Source of the DNA: Malachius bipustulatus
Taxonomy: Eukaryota > Arthropoda > Insecta > Coleoptera > Melyridae
Direction: 5' to 3'
Length of the DNA stretch: 64,000 nt
Assembly (NCBI GenBank): GCA_910589415.1
Contig: OU342637.1
Location: 43,244,162 to 43,308,161 of the forward strand
Position 1 is the stretch's first letter. Every line of letters starts with the position of its first letter. The position numbers and the translations under genes are program-made. Positions 1-9,820 of the stretch are shown piece after piece. The notes under the pieces are model-generated. The model did no database searches and was not told the DNA's origin. It saw nothing but the letters and a program-made list of their open reading frames with translations.

Positions 1-798
1 TATTAATGCTGCGCGATGAGTTCGGATCAATGTGGGCTGTCCTCTTCCCTCGGTGCTCTGTCTGATTGGGTGCTGATATCGACGCTAGGGCGCGCGTCTT
101 CGTATTGGTCGCCCGGTCGGTCTATCACTGGAACTGAGCTCACCACGTCAGTCGCTCCACTGCCATCGCCCGCTGCGTGTTGTGCTAGCAGCGGCCGCGG
201 CCTCCGGCATACGCGCCGCGGCGACTTCGGAGAGAAATCATTCACGGACGCCTCAATCTGAAAAATACAAGCCCACTCACGGAGTACCGAGGAGGGTATT
301 AATAAATAGCTCAGGGTCGACAACTCAATGCGTTGCGATCCCGACGCTTGTGACACCTGGCCCTCAATGCAGGCCTGGTGCCGTCTGAAAGGGTCCGCCC
401 GGGACCTCACTACAGCCCCGTTTGTTCCCTTATGTGGTCGGCAGTCGACTGGAGCTCAATTCACTCCTGTCGGGCTCCCGTTTCCGTGTTACAGACAAGC
501 TCAACTCAGTTCATTGGCTTGCCGTCACCGGATGAATGTGGCGGAGTGCACTCAATGCATGCCTCCTGCTGGGGGGTTAGGGGACCTTCTTAGCTCAGTA
601 CACTAGAAGGGGTGAGAGAGCTTCTCGAGTCAGTTCCTCGGAATCTTCTGCCTTGCTGGTCCTCTTGGTCTGTTTATATAGCTGGTGCCGGCGAGATAAC
701 CCGCTAATCATTGCTGTAAAAACTGTATCTTTCTGATAAACCCCTCGATAAATTAAAATAAATAATAATTAGCTGCGAATGCCTTGGAATTCGTTACA
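1..798 (-). repeat. 3' LTR of element A (cut by window edge)
   Basis: This repeats 5858-6655 and ends with the canonical CA of a TG...CA LTR (read on +). On the minus strand it carries a TATA box around 673-681. Short ORFs on both strands here recur in all three LTR copies only because the LTR is conserved; none has recognisable protein character. Confidence 0.95.
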
Positions 799-812
799 TC
801 CCCGGTCCCCAG
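799..812 (-). promoter_or_regulatory. Polypurine tract of element A
   Basis: Directly inside the 3' LTR the minus strand is a G/A-rich run (CTGGGGACCGGGGA), the expected plus-strand DNA primer of a gypsy element. Confidence 0.75.
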
Positions 813-1001
813 GTAAAAAAAAAGAAAAAGAAAACTGAAGAAACTCTCTGAAAATAAATAAGAAATTAACGCTGAAAAGAAAACTACCCGGTGAAACCCA
901 TTTTCTGCCGGTTTGACTGTTTCTTTTTTTTTTTTATCTATCCATGATTACTGCCACGGAGTGTTCCATCGCGAGGCTCCATCTGTGCGAGTTTGCCCTT
1001 G

Positions 1002-1415
1002 CTATTCCTCGAAACCGTATCCCCCTCGTTCGGCTGGTAGTTTCCGAAGTTGAAATACGCCGTCGACGTCTCGTTTAAAACGCAGCACCCTTCCGGTGTT
1101 TAGCTGGATCCGGTACTTGCGGCCCGATCCTTGCTGGATGTGCTGCGGGACGAGGGCGAGTCCTACCCCGTACTGCTCTGGCTCTGGGCCCCAGGCTGTC
1201 GGCGGTGTCGGTGCGGCGCGGGCGTCGATGCCTGTTGGCGTTCGTGCTTTCCATTCAGGCGGTGTGACTGGCCGGGCTGGCGTCCGATCTTTCCGGGGTG
1301 GCGTGGTATTGGCTGGCGCGCTGCTTGTGTCCGTCCGCAGCGGCGAGGTCGTCAGTACCAACACGTCGGTGTCTAGCAGGTTCGGCATATCGAGGGCTGG
1401 CTTCGTGCTGCTCAT
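1002..1415 (-). CDS. Element A third ORF, function unknown (137 aa)
   Basis: This ORF follows pol in the place where some insect gypsy elements carry env. It has no signal peptide, membrane segment or cysteine pattern, so it is not a recognisable envelope protein. The first half is rich in Pro, Thr, Ala and Arg and looks disordered; the second half is denser in basic and hydrophobic residues. Its ATG overlaps the pol stop codon as ATGA, an arrangement compatible with stop-start coupled reinitiation. It could be a nucleic-acid-binding accessory product or a displaced C-terminal part of pol. I do not recognise a family. Confidence 0.5.
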   Translation of the reverse strand: MSSTKPALDMPNLLDTDVLVLTTSPLRTDTSSAPANTTPPRKDRTPARPVTPPEWKARTPTGIDARAAPTPPTAWGPEPEQYGVGLALVPQHIQQGSGRKYRIQLNTGRVLRFKRDVDGVFQLRKLPAERGGYGFEE

Positions 1416-4400
1416 GATGAACTTCTTACTGCCGGTGGGCCCGCTGCGTCCGTATTTATACAGTCCGTTATCGCTGGCTTCAGATTCTTGATATGCACGA
1501 TTTCTGTTTTTCTGCTTCCTGGTGTGTGCAATCTAATCAATACTGGCGATATTATTTCCTTGACCACGAACGGGCCCTCGAATTTCGGTGCTAGTTTTGC
1601 TGAAAACGTATTTATGGCTGATGACAGGTGATGCTCCTTGCGCAACACTTTATCTCCTTTCCTAGGCTTCCATTCCCGCCTTCTCATGTCGTAGTATCGC
1701 TTTTGTGTGACGAATGCTTGATTCATGTTCCTTTTGGCGATTTCCCGGACGTCGTTTACTTCTTTTAGTGTTTCTATGTATTTGTCTGCGGCTATTTCGG
1801 CGCTGCTGTTTAGGGGCTTGATCCTGTCTATTTCACGGCCGTAATTCAGCATTGCTGGGGAAAATCCGGTGCTCTCATGCTTTGCTGTGTTTATGGCGAA
1901 GCAGAATTCGCCTATGTATCTATCCCAGGCCGTGTGCTCCCTTCCGACGAACATCGCTATCATTGTTTTCAATACTTTGTTCATCCTCTCCACTGGGTTG
2001 CACTGGGGGGAGTATGGCGGTGTTAACTGATGGCTGATCTTCCATTTTTCCAGGAACTCCTGGAACTCGGTGGCGATGAATTGTCTTCCGTTGTCCGAAA
2101 TTAATTGGGCCGGGGTCCCGAATTGCAGGAAAACGTCCGCTCGCAATGCTTCGGCGATTGTTCTCGCGGTTGCCTTCCGGAGCGGTCGTGCTATTGTCCA
2201 TTTCGTGTAGCGGTCTTGTATGACCAGTAACACTGTATTGCCGGATTTTGATCTGGGGAAAGGGCCCATGATATCTATCGAAATGGTGTCCCAGGGTCCC
2301 TGTATGAACGGTGGCTGCATCTTTCCTGCGGGTTTCAGCTGGGATGACTTGTATTTTTGGCATTTCTCGCATCGTCTCACATAATTTTTTACATCTTTTA
2401 TGACTCCCGGCCAGTGGTAGTTCTTCGTTATTCTGTTGGCTGTTTTAGCGGTCCCGAAATGTCCTGCTGCTGGGGAGTCGTGATTTTCTTCGATGAGTTT
2501 TTGCCTCTGGTGCGTAGGCACGCATAGTTTCCATGGGCTGGAGAGGTTGGGCTCGGCCGGGTTTTGGTTGTCCCAGACGTGTTTCCACAGCTTCCCGTCG
2601 ATCAGTTGGTATCCGGGAAATCTCTCGGGGTTAGCGGCTACTCCTGCTGATATCCGCTCGTACCATTGGCATGGTGGTTCTGCGCTTATCATTAGGATCT
2701 CCTCCTCCTGTTCTGTGCTGCTTAGTGGTTGCCTTGATAGGGCGTCCGCTACCTTGTTGAGCACTCCTTTTCTATACTTTATGTCGAAGGAATATTGCTG
2801 GAGCTCTAATCCCCATCGTGCGAGCCTGCCGGTCGGGTTTCTCATGTTTTGTAGCCACTTTAGGGATTGATGATCTGTAAGTACGTGGAACCTGTAGCCC
2901 TCGATGTACGGCCTCATCTTTTGTACCCCATATATTATTGCGAGGCACTCTTTTTCCGTGGGTGTGTATCTTGACTCTGCTGGGGTTAAACTTCTGCTCG
3001 CATAGGCTATGACCCTTTCTTGCCCGTCTATCCTCTGCGTGAGGGCCACTCCCAACCCGCAGTTCGATGCGTCGGTCTGCAAGCAGAACGTCTGCGAAAA
3101 GTCGGGACAGGCGAGCACCGGTGCTGAGGTGAGCGCGGTTTTTAGTGCTTGGAAGGCCTGTTCTTGCGGTTCTCCCCATGTCCATCTCTTGTCTTTCTTC
3201 AGTAACTGGTTTAGGGGTGCTGCTTTCGTGGAGTATCCTTCTATGAACCTCCGGTACCAGGATGTGATGCCCAAAAATCGTCTGAGCTGCCGCCGAGTTC
3301 TCGGGGCGGGCATTTCGGTAATTGCTGAGATTTTATTCGGATCTGTCTTTATGCCCCCCTGTCCGACGATGTGTCCTAGATATTGTAATTCTGCTTGTGC
3401 GAATGCGCACTTGTCTGGGTTGAGTTTTAAATTTGCCTCCCTTAGCCTCCTGAAGATCTCTTTCAGGTGACGTTTGTGCTCCTCCTGATCCCTGGATACT
3501 ACCACGATGTCGTCCAGGTAGCTGAATGCGAAACCGACGTCTGGCGTGATGACTTTGTCGAGCAACCTCTGAAATGTTGCGCCTGCTGAGCTCAGGCCGA
3601 AGGGGGTTGTTTTGAATTGAAAGTGACCTTTTCCGGGCACGCTGAACGCTGTTATCGCTTTACTCTTTTCCTCTAGCGGGACTTGAAAGTATCCCTGTTT
3701 GAGGTCCAGCGTGGATATGAAATTCGCCTCTCTCAGGCGGTCGAGGATCTCCGCTATTCTAGGTAGAGGGTAAGCGTCTTTTTTTGTATGCTCGTTGACT
3801 CGCCGGAAGTCGATGCAGAACCTGTGTGTTCCGTCCTTCTTCTTGACTAGGACGATTGGCGAGCTCCACGGGCTGTTTGAGTGCTCAATAACTCCTTCTT
3901 GGAGCATCTTGTCCACCTCGTCGTTAATTATTTTCAGCCTTGCCGGGTTATACTGCCGATATGGTTGTCTGATGGGCCTGCACCCTTTTTCCAGCACTAT
4001 TTCGTGTTTTATCCAGTTTGTTGGTCCTGTTAATTGGTGAAACAATTCTAGTTCAGCTTGCAAAAATGATTCCATGCTGGCGGTACATGATGCCGCGGCG
4101 CATGACGTGACTGCGATCCTGCCGGTTCTCCCGGACTCTGTTTTGCTCAATCGAAATTCCGCTCCGTGTTCGCGCAAGAAAGTGGCTCCGATGATTGCGT
4201 CTGTCTCTAGTCTCGGGAGTACTCTGAACGTGGTGGTGGTGTTGAGTCGGTCAATTTTACAAGCCACTGTGACTGTACGTGTAATTGCGTGAGATGTCCC
4301 GTCGGCTAATTTCACGCTTCCTGTATGATTTCTGATCCTTCTGTGACATAGGTTTGCTATCTCAGCTCCAATGTAATTTTCCGACGCCCCTGTATCCAAT

Positions 4401-4522
4401 AGCGCTTTGAAGAGCCGCGTCCCTATTGTTAACGTCACGAAAGGCCTGGGGTCTGTGTCACCCCCTGTTGATGCTGCTACTGTTTTTTCTGAGGTGCGTC
4501 CGCCTCGTTTCGGGGGTCGCAC
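1412..4522 (-). CDS. pol: Element A pol polyprotein (protease-RT-RNase H-integrase, 1036 aa)
   Basis: This enzyme set copies element RNA into DNA and inserts it. An aspartic protease motif DTGA lies at residues 43-46. The reverse transcriptase follows, with the palm motif YLDD at roughly residue 340, then an RNase H domain with a TDAS first acidic motif. The integrase has an HHCC zinc finger (H...H...CEKCQKYK), a D-D-E core (IDIMGPFP, SDNGRQF, NPVERMN) and a C-terminal GPF-type module. No stop or frameshift interrupts it. The ATG at 4522 lies just after the gag stop in another frame, so translation probably uses frameshifting or reinitiation rather than this start alone. Confidence 0.95.
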   Translation of the reverse strand: MRPPKRGGRTSEKTVAASTGGDTDPRPFVTLTIGTRLFKALLDTGASENYIGAEIANLCHRRIRNHTGSVKLADGTSHAITRTVTVACKIDRLNTTTTFRVLPRLETDAIIGATFLREHGAEFRLSKTESGRTGRIAVTSCAAASCTASMESFLQAELELFHQLTGPTNWIKHEIVLEKGCRPIRQPYRQYNPARLKIINDEVDKMLQEGVIEHSNSPWSSPIVLVKKKDGTHRFCIDFRRVNEHTKKDAYPLPRIAEILDRLREANFISTLDLKQGYFQVPLEEKSKAITAFSVPGKGHFQFKTTPFGLSSAGATFQRLLDKVITPDVGFAFSYLDDIVVVSRDQEEHKRHLKEIFRRLREANLKLNPDKCAFAQAELQYLGHIVGQGGIKTDPNKISAITEMPAPRTRRQLRRFLGITSWYRRFIEGYSTKAAPLNQLLKKDKRWTWGEPQEQAFQALKTALTSAPVLACPDFSQTFCLQTDASNCGLGVALTQRIDGQERVIAYASRSLTPAESRYTPTEKECLAIIYGVQKMRPYIEGYRFHVLTDHQSLKWLQNMRNPTGRLARWGLELQQYSFDIKYRKGVLNKVADALSRQPLSSTEQEEEILMISAEPPCQWYERISAGVAANPERFPGYQLIDGKLWKHVWDNQNPAEPNLSSPWKLCVPTHQRQKLIEENHDSPAAGHFGTAKTANRITKNYHWPGVIKDVKNYVRRCEKCQKYKSSQLKPAGKMQPPFIQGPWDTISIDIMGPFPRSKSGNTVLLVIQDRYTKWTIARPLRKATARTIAEALRADVFLQFGTPAQLISDNGRQFIATEFQEFLEKWKISHQLTPPYSPQCNPVERMNKVLKTMIAMFVGREHTAWDRYIGEFCFAINTAKHESTGFSPAMLNYGREIDRIKPLNSSAEIAADKYIETLKEVNDVREIAKRNMNQAFVTQKRYYDMRRREWKPRKGDKVLRKEHHLSSAINTFSAKLAPKFEGPFVVKEIISPVLIRLHTPGSRKTEIVHIKNLKPAITDCINTDAAGPPAVRSSS

Positions 4523-4548
4523 TACTGTGGCTGGGGGCTGTGCGGGTT

Positions 4549-5619
4549 TTATTCCCCCACAGCCCTGTTTTCGTTTCCCTGCTGTCTACTGTTCTGCGGC
4601 CTGTTGCAGCACTGAATGGCGAGGATCCCTTCCTTGCCGCATTTGCCGCAGAACTTTTTGGGTGCGTTTCGGCATTGGCTCCGGAAGTGCCCCTCTTGTC
4701 CGCATCGGTAGCAGACCGTTGGGCCGGCCTGGGCGGTGCTAAGGCGCTGCGGTACTCCCCTTCTTGTCTGCATGCTTTGCAGTGCCTCTTGCTCTTTCTG
4801 TAAATTTTCGAAGGCGCTGGCTGCCTCCAATAATTTGTCTATGGACGTTACTCTGTGGAGGTGCAGATGAATTCGATATTCCGGGCGCATGTTTCGGATG
4901 ACCCTCTCGAGTTCTTGCTCCGGGGCCATCGACCCGTCTCGCCGTATTAGCGTTCGTATTGCGGTTACGTATTCCCTGATTGGTTCGTTGGGTTTTTGTT
5001 TGCGGGTCCGGATTTCCTCCTCTAGCGCCAGCCGGTATTCGTATGGGAAGAAGGCTTTCGAAAATTCCCTGCTAAACTGGTTCCAGTCTCCCCATTCGTC
5101 CTTATTATTGCGGTACCACAGTAGCGCTTCTCCTTTCAGTAGCTCGGGTAGCGCTTTTATCATGGCGTCTTTTGGGAATTCGTGGGCGCACCGTAGCTCC
5201 TCGAGACGTTCTGTAAACAGGATCACGTTGTCTCGCTTTGGGTCGAACTTCAGTCCCCATTTCCGGGCGTGGTTGACTATTTCCGACCCTGTGAGTTGAG
5301 GTGCCTCCTCGCTGATTCCTGCTGCTTGTGTTGCTTCCCGATCCGTTCGGAGGGCCAGCTTCAGGAGTGCTATCTCGGCCTCGAGCGCGTTTATTCTATC
5401 TCGTTCCGCTCCGGCGGGCTGCTCCGGCTTGACTTTTGTATTCGCCTTGGGGATTGCTCCTCCTTGCTGCTGCTTGACGTGCTGACTTATACGCGCCCTG
5501 ATGTCGTCCAGGGTGCCTGTCGCTTCTAGGCCCCGTCTCCGCGCTTCTTTCTCGGCCTCTTCTTTGCTTAGCTGGTATATCCAGCTTAGCCCTGCAGTGG
5601 TTGCGTCGTCTTTGGTCAT
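4549..5619 (-). CDS. gag: Element A Gag (356 aa)
   Basis: This is the structural protein of the retrotransposon particle. The N-terminus (about residues 12-48) resembles a SAP-like DNA-binding helix pair, followed by the helical capsid-like core typical of retrotransposon gag. Near the C-terminus one CCHC knuckle (CYRCGQEGHFRSQC) is intact. A second (CGKCGKEGILAIQC) has lost the histidine and should bind zinc poorly. Length is normal for gypsy gag. Pol begins 27 nt downstream in another frame. Confidence 0.93.
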   Translation of the reverse strand: MTKDDATTAGLSWIYQLSKEEAEKEARRRGLEATGTLDDIRARISQHVKQQQGGAIPKANTKVKPEQPAGAERDRINALEAEIALLKLALRTDREATQAAGISEEAPQLTGSEIVNHARKWGLKFDPKRDNVILFTERLEELRCAHEFPKDAMIKALPELLKGEALLWYRNNKDEWGDWNQFSREFSKAFFPYEYRLALEEEIRTRKQKPNEPIREYVTAIRTLIRRDGSMAPEQELERVIRNMRPEYRIHLHLHRVTSIDKLLEAASAFENLQKEQEALQSMQTRRGVPQRLSTAQAGPTVCYRCGQEGHFRSQCRNAPKKFCGKCGKEGILAIQCCNRPQNSRQQGNENRAVGE

Positions 5620-5710
5620 TCTGTAATTCCCTTTCTGTAACTGTTATTGTGACTGAACTTTTGGCCTTGCTGACTTGATCTGACGGGGCGGAACTATGAT
5701 CGTGTAATTA

Positions 5711-5723
5711 ACGTTGGGCGCCA
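5711..5723 (-). promoter_or_regulatory. Primer binding site of element A (tRNA-Lys type)
   Basis: Four bases inside the 5' LTR the minus strand reads TGGCGCCCAACGT. This is complementary to the 3' end of lysine tRNAs of the class that primes several retroelements. The tRNA assignment rests on general knowledge. Confidence 0.75.
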
Positions 5724-5727
5724 ATCT

Positions 5728-6655
5728 TGTAACGGGATTTTCAGCTGGGTTGAGACGATCACAGGGTTAGGTATTTGCCCCTCTTTTACCCGTAACAAGT
5801 CAATCAAAATTTTAAAAGCATTTATTTACAGTTACCAAATTTCAATACAACGACATATATTAATGCTGCGCGATGAGTTCGGATCAATGTGGGCTGTCCT
5901 CTTCCCTCGGTGCTCTGTCTGATTGGGTGCTGATATCGACGCTAGGGCGCGCGTCTTCGTATTGGTCGCCCGGTCGGTCTATCACTGGAACTGAGCTCAC
6001 CACGTCAGTCGCTCCACTGCCATCGCCCGCTGCGTGTTGTGCTAGCAGCGGCCGCGGCCTCCGGCATACGCGCCGCGGCGACTTCGGAGAGAAATCATTC
6101 ACGGACGCCTCAATCTGAAAAATACAAGCCCACTCACGGAGTACCGAGGAGGGTATTAATAAATAGCTCAGGGTCGACAACTCAATGCGTTGCGATCCCG
6201 ACGCTTGTGACACCTGGCCCTCAATGCAGGCCTGGTGCCGTCTGAAAGGGTCCGCCCGGGACCTCACTACAGCCCCGTTTGTTCCCTTATGTGGTCGGCA
6301 GTCGACTGGAGCTCAATTCACTCCTGTCGGGCTCCCGTTTCCGTGTTACAGACAAGCTCAACTCAGTTCATTGGCTTGCCGTCACCGGATGAATGTGGCG
6401 GAGTGCACTCAATGCATGCCTCCTGCTGGGGGGTTAGGGGACCTTCTTAGCTCAGTACACTAGAAGGGGTGAGAGAGCTTCTCGAGTCAGTTCCTCGGAA
6501 TCTTCTGCCTTGCTGGTCCTCTTGGTCTGTTTATATAGCTGGTGCCGGCGAGATAACCCGCTAATCATTGCTGTAAAAACTGTATCTTTCTGATAAACCC
6601 CTCGATAAATTAAAATAAATAATAATTAGCTGCGAATGCCTTGGAATTCGTTACA
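5728..6655 (-). repeat. 5' LTR of element A (928 bp)
   Basis: This is the complete LTR with TG...CA ends. A TATA box is seen on the minus strand at 6530-6537, followed downstream in element sense by the presumed start site, and an AATAAA-type signal lies near 5820. The left boundary is fixed by the PBS and by comparison with the solo LTR at 55314. Confidence 0.95.
6530..6537 (-). promoter_or_regulatory. TATA box in LTR A
   Basis: TATATAAA on the minus strand within the LTR. The same box recurs in the copies at about 673 and 56115, where an LTR promoter is expected. Confidence 0.6.
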
Positions 6656-6705
6656 ATTTAAATCGTGATTTAAATCAAATGATTTAAATCGGGCGAACCC
6701 TGCAT

Positions 6706-7392
6706 CTCATAAAATATGTTTAGTATGGTGCGGTTTTTTTTTTCAGGTGTTTGCAAACGGTTTTTTTTTCAAACGCAGTAAACAGCTTGCAAAACGACGA
6801 GGTTCCAAGAAAAGTTAAAATCATTTTTTTGCGCAGGATGGAACTTTCTAGGGTCCAAACCGGCGCCCACATCGAGCATCTTTTACAAGATTAGATCAAA
6901 TAATCACCTGACAATTGAAAATTTGATTTCAAATTAAAAGAATGAAATAAAAATTTAGTTATCATCGACTAATTTATTTTATCACATAGCACCTCGGTAA
7001 GATAAAGATTTTTGTAGGAGACCAAGAATGGGCTAAAACGATGTATCTTTCAAACAAAAAAACATGAACAGCGTTCCTGCCACCCTATCAACAATTACGA
7101 TCGATTTTAATGGAGGGTAGGGGTAGTTTCACCCCTTCCCGGGTTTCCGTCAAATTATCATGTACATCAGAAATTAGTACTTTTAATAAGAAATTTACCT
7201 AATAAATTTCATCGAATTGGAATAAGCCGACTTTGAGCTATTTCAAAAAAACTAAAATTTTCAAAAGACTTTGAAGCCCTCTAACGGACAAACGAAGCAT
7301 TTTGGTATAGAGATAAGTTTGGTCCGAGCGGCTTTTTTTACCTCAGTAATCTGTGGTTGCTCCATGTCCATGGAATATTGGGACATCCTGTA
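6706..7392. mobile_element. Half copy of foldback family A
   Basis: This matches the loop and right arm of the complete foldback at 12981-14175, ending in the same terminal sequence (CCATGGAATATTGGGACA...). Only about 16 bp of the opposite arm remain, so one arm is deleted. Between it and LTR A (6656-6705) is a short stretch with repeated ATTTAAATC motifs. Confidence 0.85.
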
Positions 7393-7598
7393 TTTGTGAA
7401 AATCTCATTTCTTATGAAATAATAATCCTTTTCGCAGAAACGAATCTTAGCAATAATAGCGGTGAAACTAAAGAATGTATCTTCAATATTGGGCTATATC
7501 TTGAAAGGGCATTTTGGTTATACAGTGTGACCCATTTGTTCTTGAAACACCCTGTAGAATCTTAATTTATGGTGCGATTTTGAAAAAAAATTCTTTTT

Positions 7599-8219
7599 AT
7601 CCTACCCCATAAGAAAATTGAACTTTCTCGACTGCATGCCCCCAGAGAAAGTGCCACTTTTCCTGCCTAGGCGGTAAAATTATTTTTATATTTTCACGCT
7701 AGAGGGCCACCCAATTGCAATTGAATGCTATTTCCAGAGGGAACCAATAGCAAGCAAGCTTATAGCTGTATGTCAATCTGTCAATGTCAATAGACCAGCA
7801 AGACCCAGCAAATTAAATACTAATAGTGAGGTACTGATGTCAAATTTATCCAAACAAGGAATTTCTTTCAATTATAATTATTGTAATATTCAAAATCCAA
7901 CGTTCACTATTAATGTTATCCATAAATAAATAATTAAATTACTGATTGTAATTTAACTAATCTACGCTTACTGATAGTAATGTATTAAGCAAACATCATA
8001 ATATGTAGGTATTCAATAAATTTTCTTTCGAAACAAATTTAAAAAAAAAAAAAAAATATTATTATTATTATTGTGTAGGATAAAAAATTATGTGTAAACC
8101 ACGGCGGTAAAGTGTCTTTTCAGGCCTCAAGAAGTGGCCAGCCTCGGCTGCGCCTCGCCTGGCCATATCTTCTTGAGGCCTGAAAAGTGCCACTTTACCG
8201 CCTAGGTATACAATATACT
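7599..8219. mobile_element. Unclassified insertion with GC-rich terminal hairpin
   Basis: This breaks the left arm of foldback B, as shown by alignment with the right arm. It is AT-rich with a poly-A/(ATT)n stretch near 8040-8072 and ends in a strong GC-rich hairpin. The motif GCCTAGGCGGTAAA near 7667 recurs inverted near 8193, so these may be its TIRs. Superfamily unknown. Confidence 0.6.
8103..8202. repeat. GC-rich 100 bp hairpin
   Basis: GGCGGTAAAGTG at 8103 pairs with CACTTTACCGCC ending at 8202. The inner stem AGGCCTCAAGAAG pairs with CTTCTTGAGGCCT, around a CpG-rich loop. Confidence 0.8.
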
Positions 8220-8963
8220 ATTAAACCATAGAGCTTGATAAACTATATTTTGGGAGCAAAAAGCGTCTCATTCCTACAATATCCAGGACCTACTAGATCA
8301 GTGTTTACTTGTAAAATCTCAAAAATTCATATTAGCGATTTTTTTAGAAAAAAACTGGGCACGCCACGGGATTCACCAGCCCTCAAAACGGTACTGTACC
8401 AAATTTTATTGGAAATGTCTAAATTTTAGAGTAAAAAGGATCTTGTAGTTATTTAAAAAATTCATAATAATACTCCGAATTTTCATAAATTAAAAAAAAG
8501 TAAAAAAAAAAATAAAAAAATAAAAAAATAAAAAATAAAACATTATAATTAAAAAATTAAAGTACCTACATTATCACCAACTAGACGTACAATTTCTATT
8601 TTGTCTCTCTTGATCTTTTCGAATAAATTAATGAAAATTCGGAGTTTATGAATTTCTAAAATAACTGCAAGATCCTTATTACTCTGACATTTCCAATAAA
8701 ATTTAGTACAGTACCGTTTTGAGGGCTGGTGAATCCAGTAGCGTGCACAGTTTTTTTTTTTTCTAAAAAAATCGCTAATATGAATTTTTGAGATTTTACA
8801 AGTAAACACTGATCTAGTAGGCATTGGATATTGTAGGAATGAGACGCTTTTTGCTCCCAAAATATAGTTCATCAAGCTCTATGGTTTAAAAGAAATTTAT
8901 TTAAAATCGCACCATAAATTAAGATTCTACAGGGTGTTTCAAGAACAAATGGGTCACACTGTA

Positions 8964-9470
8964 GATAATTTCGGTTAAATCAGCATATCTTTACCTCGAG
9001 AATTCATGGTTGATCGTTTATGGTACCTTTCGAAGTTAAATAGGCACAAGTAAGCCGTTTTCCTTTATTTTGAGCTGCTTTTGTTGTATAATGTATACTC
9101 CCTTGAACTGTGAAAATGGTGATTTTCACTTGTTTAACTCTTAAACTACTCAATTTAAACTCCAACTGTATAATCCAGTCTTATTTTTTCTTCTCAGATG
9201 ATCCAAAAATGCATTACCATAAAAGCATTCCATTTAAAAAAACAAAACTTTGATATGTCACTCTCATGTTGGACACTCTGTCTAGTCCAAAATAATTTTA
9301 AATTATGAGCATTGTGACTCTTATTTTAATTTCCAATTTTTTTATCCATCATTTGGCCTACAGAGACCAACTCGAATGAGCTGGGACACCTATGTATGGT
9401 TTTTTATTATTTTATTTTAGTTTTTTTTTTTACCACGGAACTCTAAAAAAGAGGAGAATATATTTTTCAG
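8964..9470. other. Mocs1 intronic sequence upstream of the first visible exon
   Basis: No gene is seen. The stretch around 9000-9290 has phrases shared with foldback family D (for example GATTTTCACTTGTTTAA), so it is probably a decayed half of such an element. A pyrimidine tract and CAG acceptor close it at 9470. Confidence 0.5.
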
Positions 9471-9638
9471 GTAAATACTGTATGCCCGAAGAAGGGATTA
9501 CGTTAACAGACAAATCAAAATTACTCACAACCGATGAAATTATTTATATATCCGAGTTATTTGTGAAAGAAGGTGTTACAAAAATACGGTTAACTGGTGG
9601 CGAACCAACAATTAGAAAAGACTTAGTGGATATTATAG
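9471..9638 (+). CDS. Mocs1: Mocs1 exon: radical-SAM N-terminal part of MoaA-like protein
   Basis: This encodes part of GTP 3',8-cyclase (MoaA/MOCS1A), which with a MoaC-type partner makes cyclic pyranopterin monophosphate, the first step of molybdenum cofactor synthesis (mitochondrial in animals). The exon begins after TTTTTCAG and supplies the last cysteine of the CxxxCxxC iron-sulfur motif in the context KYCMPEEG, then the SAM-binding GGEP motif ([12 protein letters not shown]). It ends at a GTAAGT donor in phase 1. The CNLRC half of the motif must be on an earlier exon left of the window. The frame is fully open. Confidence 0.95.
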
Positions 9639-9820
9639 GTAAGTAAATTAGATAATTTTTTAATGGAACAGTTACAATCGTAAGTATTTGTAATGATTAT
9701 ATATTAGGTATTCAAAGTAATTAAAGGGTTATTAGTCTGATTGACATATTTTATCAATGTGAGATATTTGAGAAATTAAAGTATGTATCTCTAGATCTGC
9801 AGTCTGCAGTTAGTTGTAGG

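Larger units (their letters stand above)
1..6655 (-). mobile_element. Ty3/gypsy LTR retrotransposon (element A), near complete
   Basis: Two long direct repeats flank gag and pol ORFs on the minus strand. The order in element sense is LTR (5728-6655), primer binding site, gag, pol, a third ORF, polypurine tract and LTR (1-798). The left LTR lacks its first 130 bp because the window begins inside it. The LTR parts I could compare (1-798 against 5858-6655) look identical by eye, and gag and pol are uninterrupted, so the insertion is recent and may be competent. A solo LTR of the same family lies at 55314-56240. Domain order protease-RT-RNase H-integrase defines Ty3/gypsy. Confidence 0.95.
7521..8963. 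mobile_element. Foldback MITE B, TA-flanked, with an insertion in its left arm
   Basis: Terminal inverted repeats TACAGTGTGACCCATTTG at 7521 and its complement ending at 8963 are bounded by TA. Long inner arms (about 8223-8480 and 8600-8890) are inverted copies of each other. The left arm is separated from its terminus by a foreign 0.6 kb segment (7599-8219); the right arm is continuous. Any ORFs in the arms are mirror copies and not genes. Confidence 0.85.

Noticed and set aside
27..410. 127-codon minus frame (and + frames at 16, 182, 328, 378) repeated at 5884 and 55469
   Set aside because: They recur only because the LTR recurs three times; no domain, and they overlap LTR promoter and terminator sequence.
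1002..1415. Envelope gene of an errantivirus
   Set aside because: No signal peptide, cleavage site, cysteines or membrane segment; much too short.
1412..5619. Many + strand frames opposite gag and pol of element A
   Set aside because: Shadow frames of well-supported minus-strand gag and pol; no independent protein signal.
8549..8875. 108-codon minus frame and its + counterpart at 8235
   Set aside because: Both are mirror translations of the arms of a foldback MITE.
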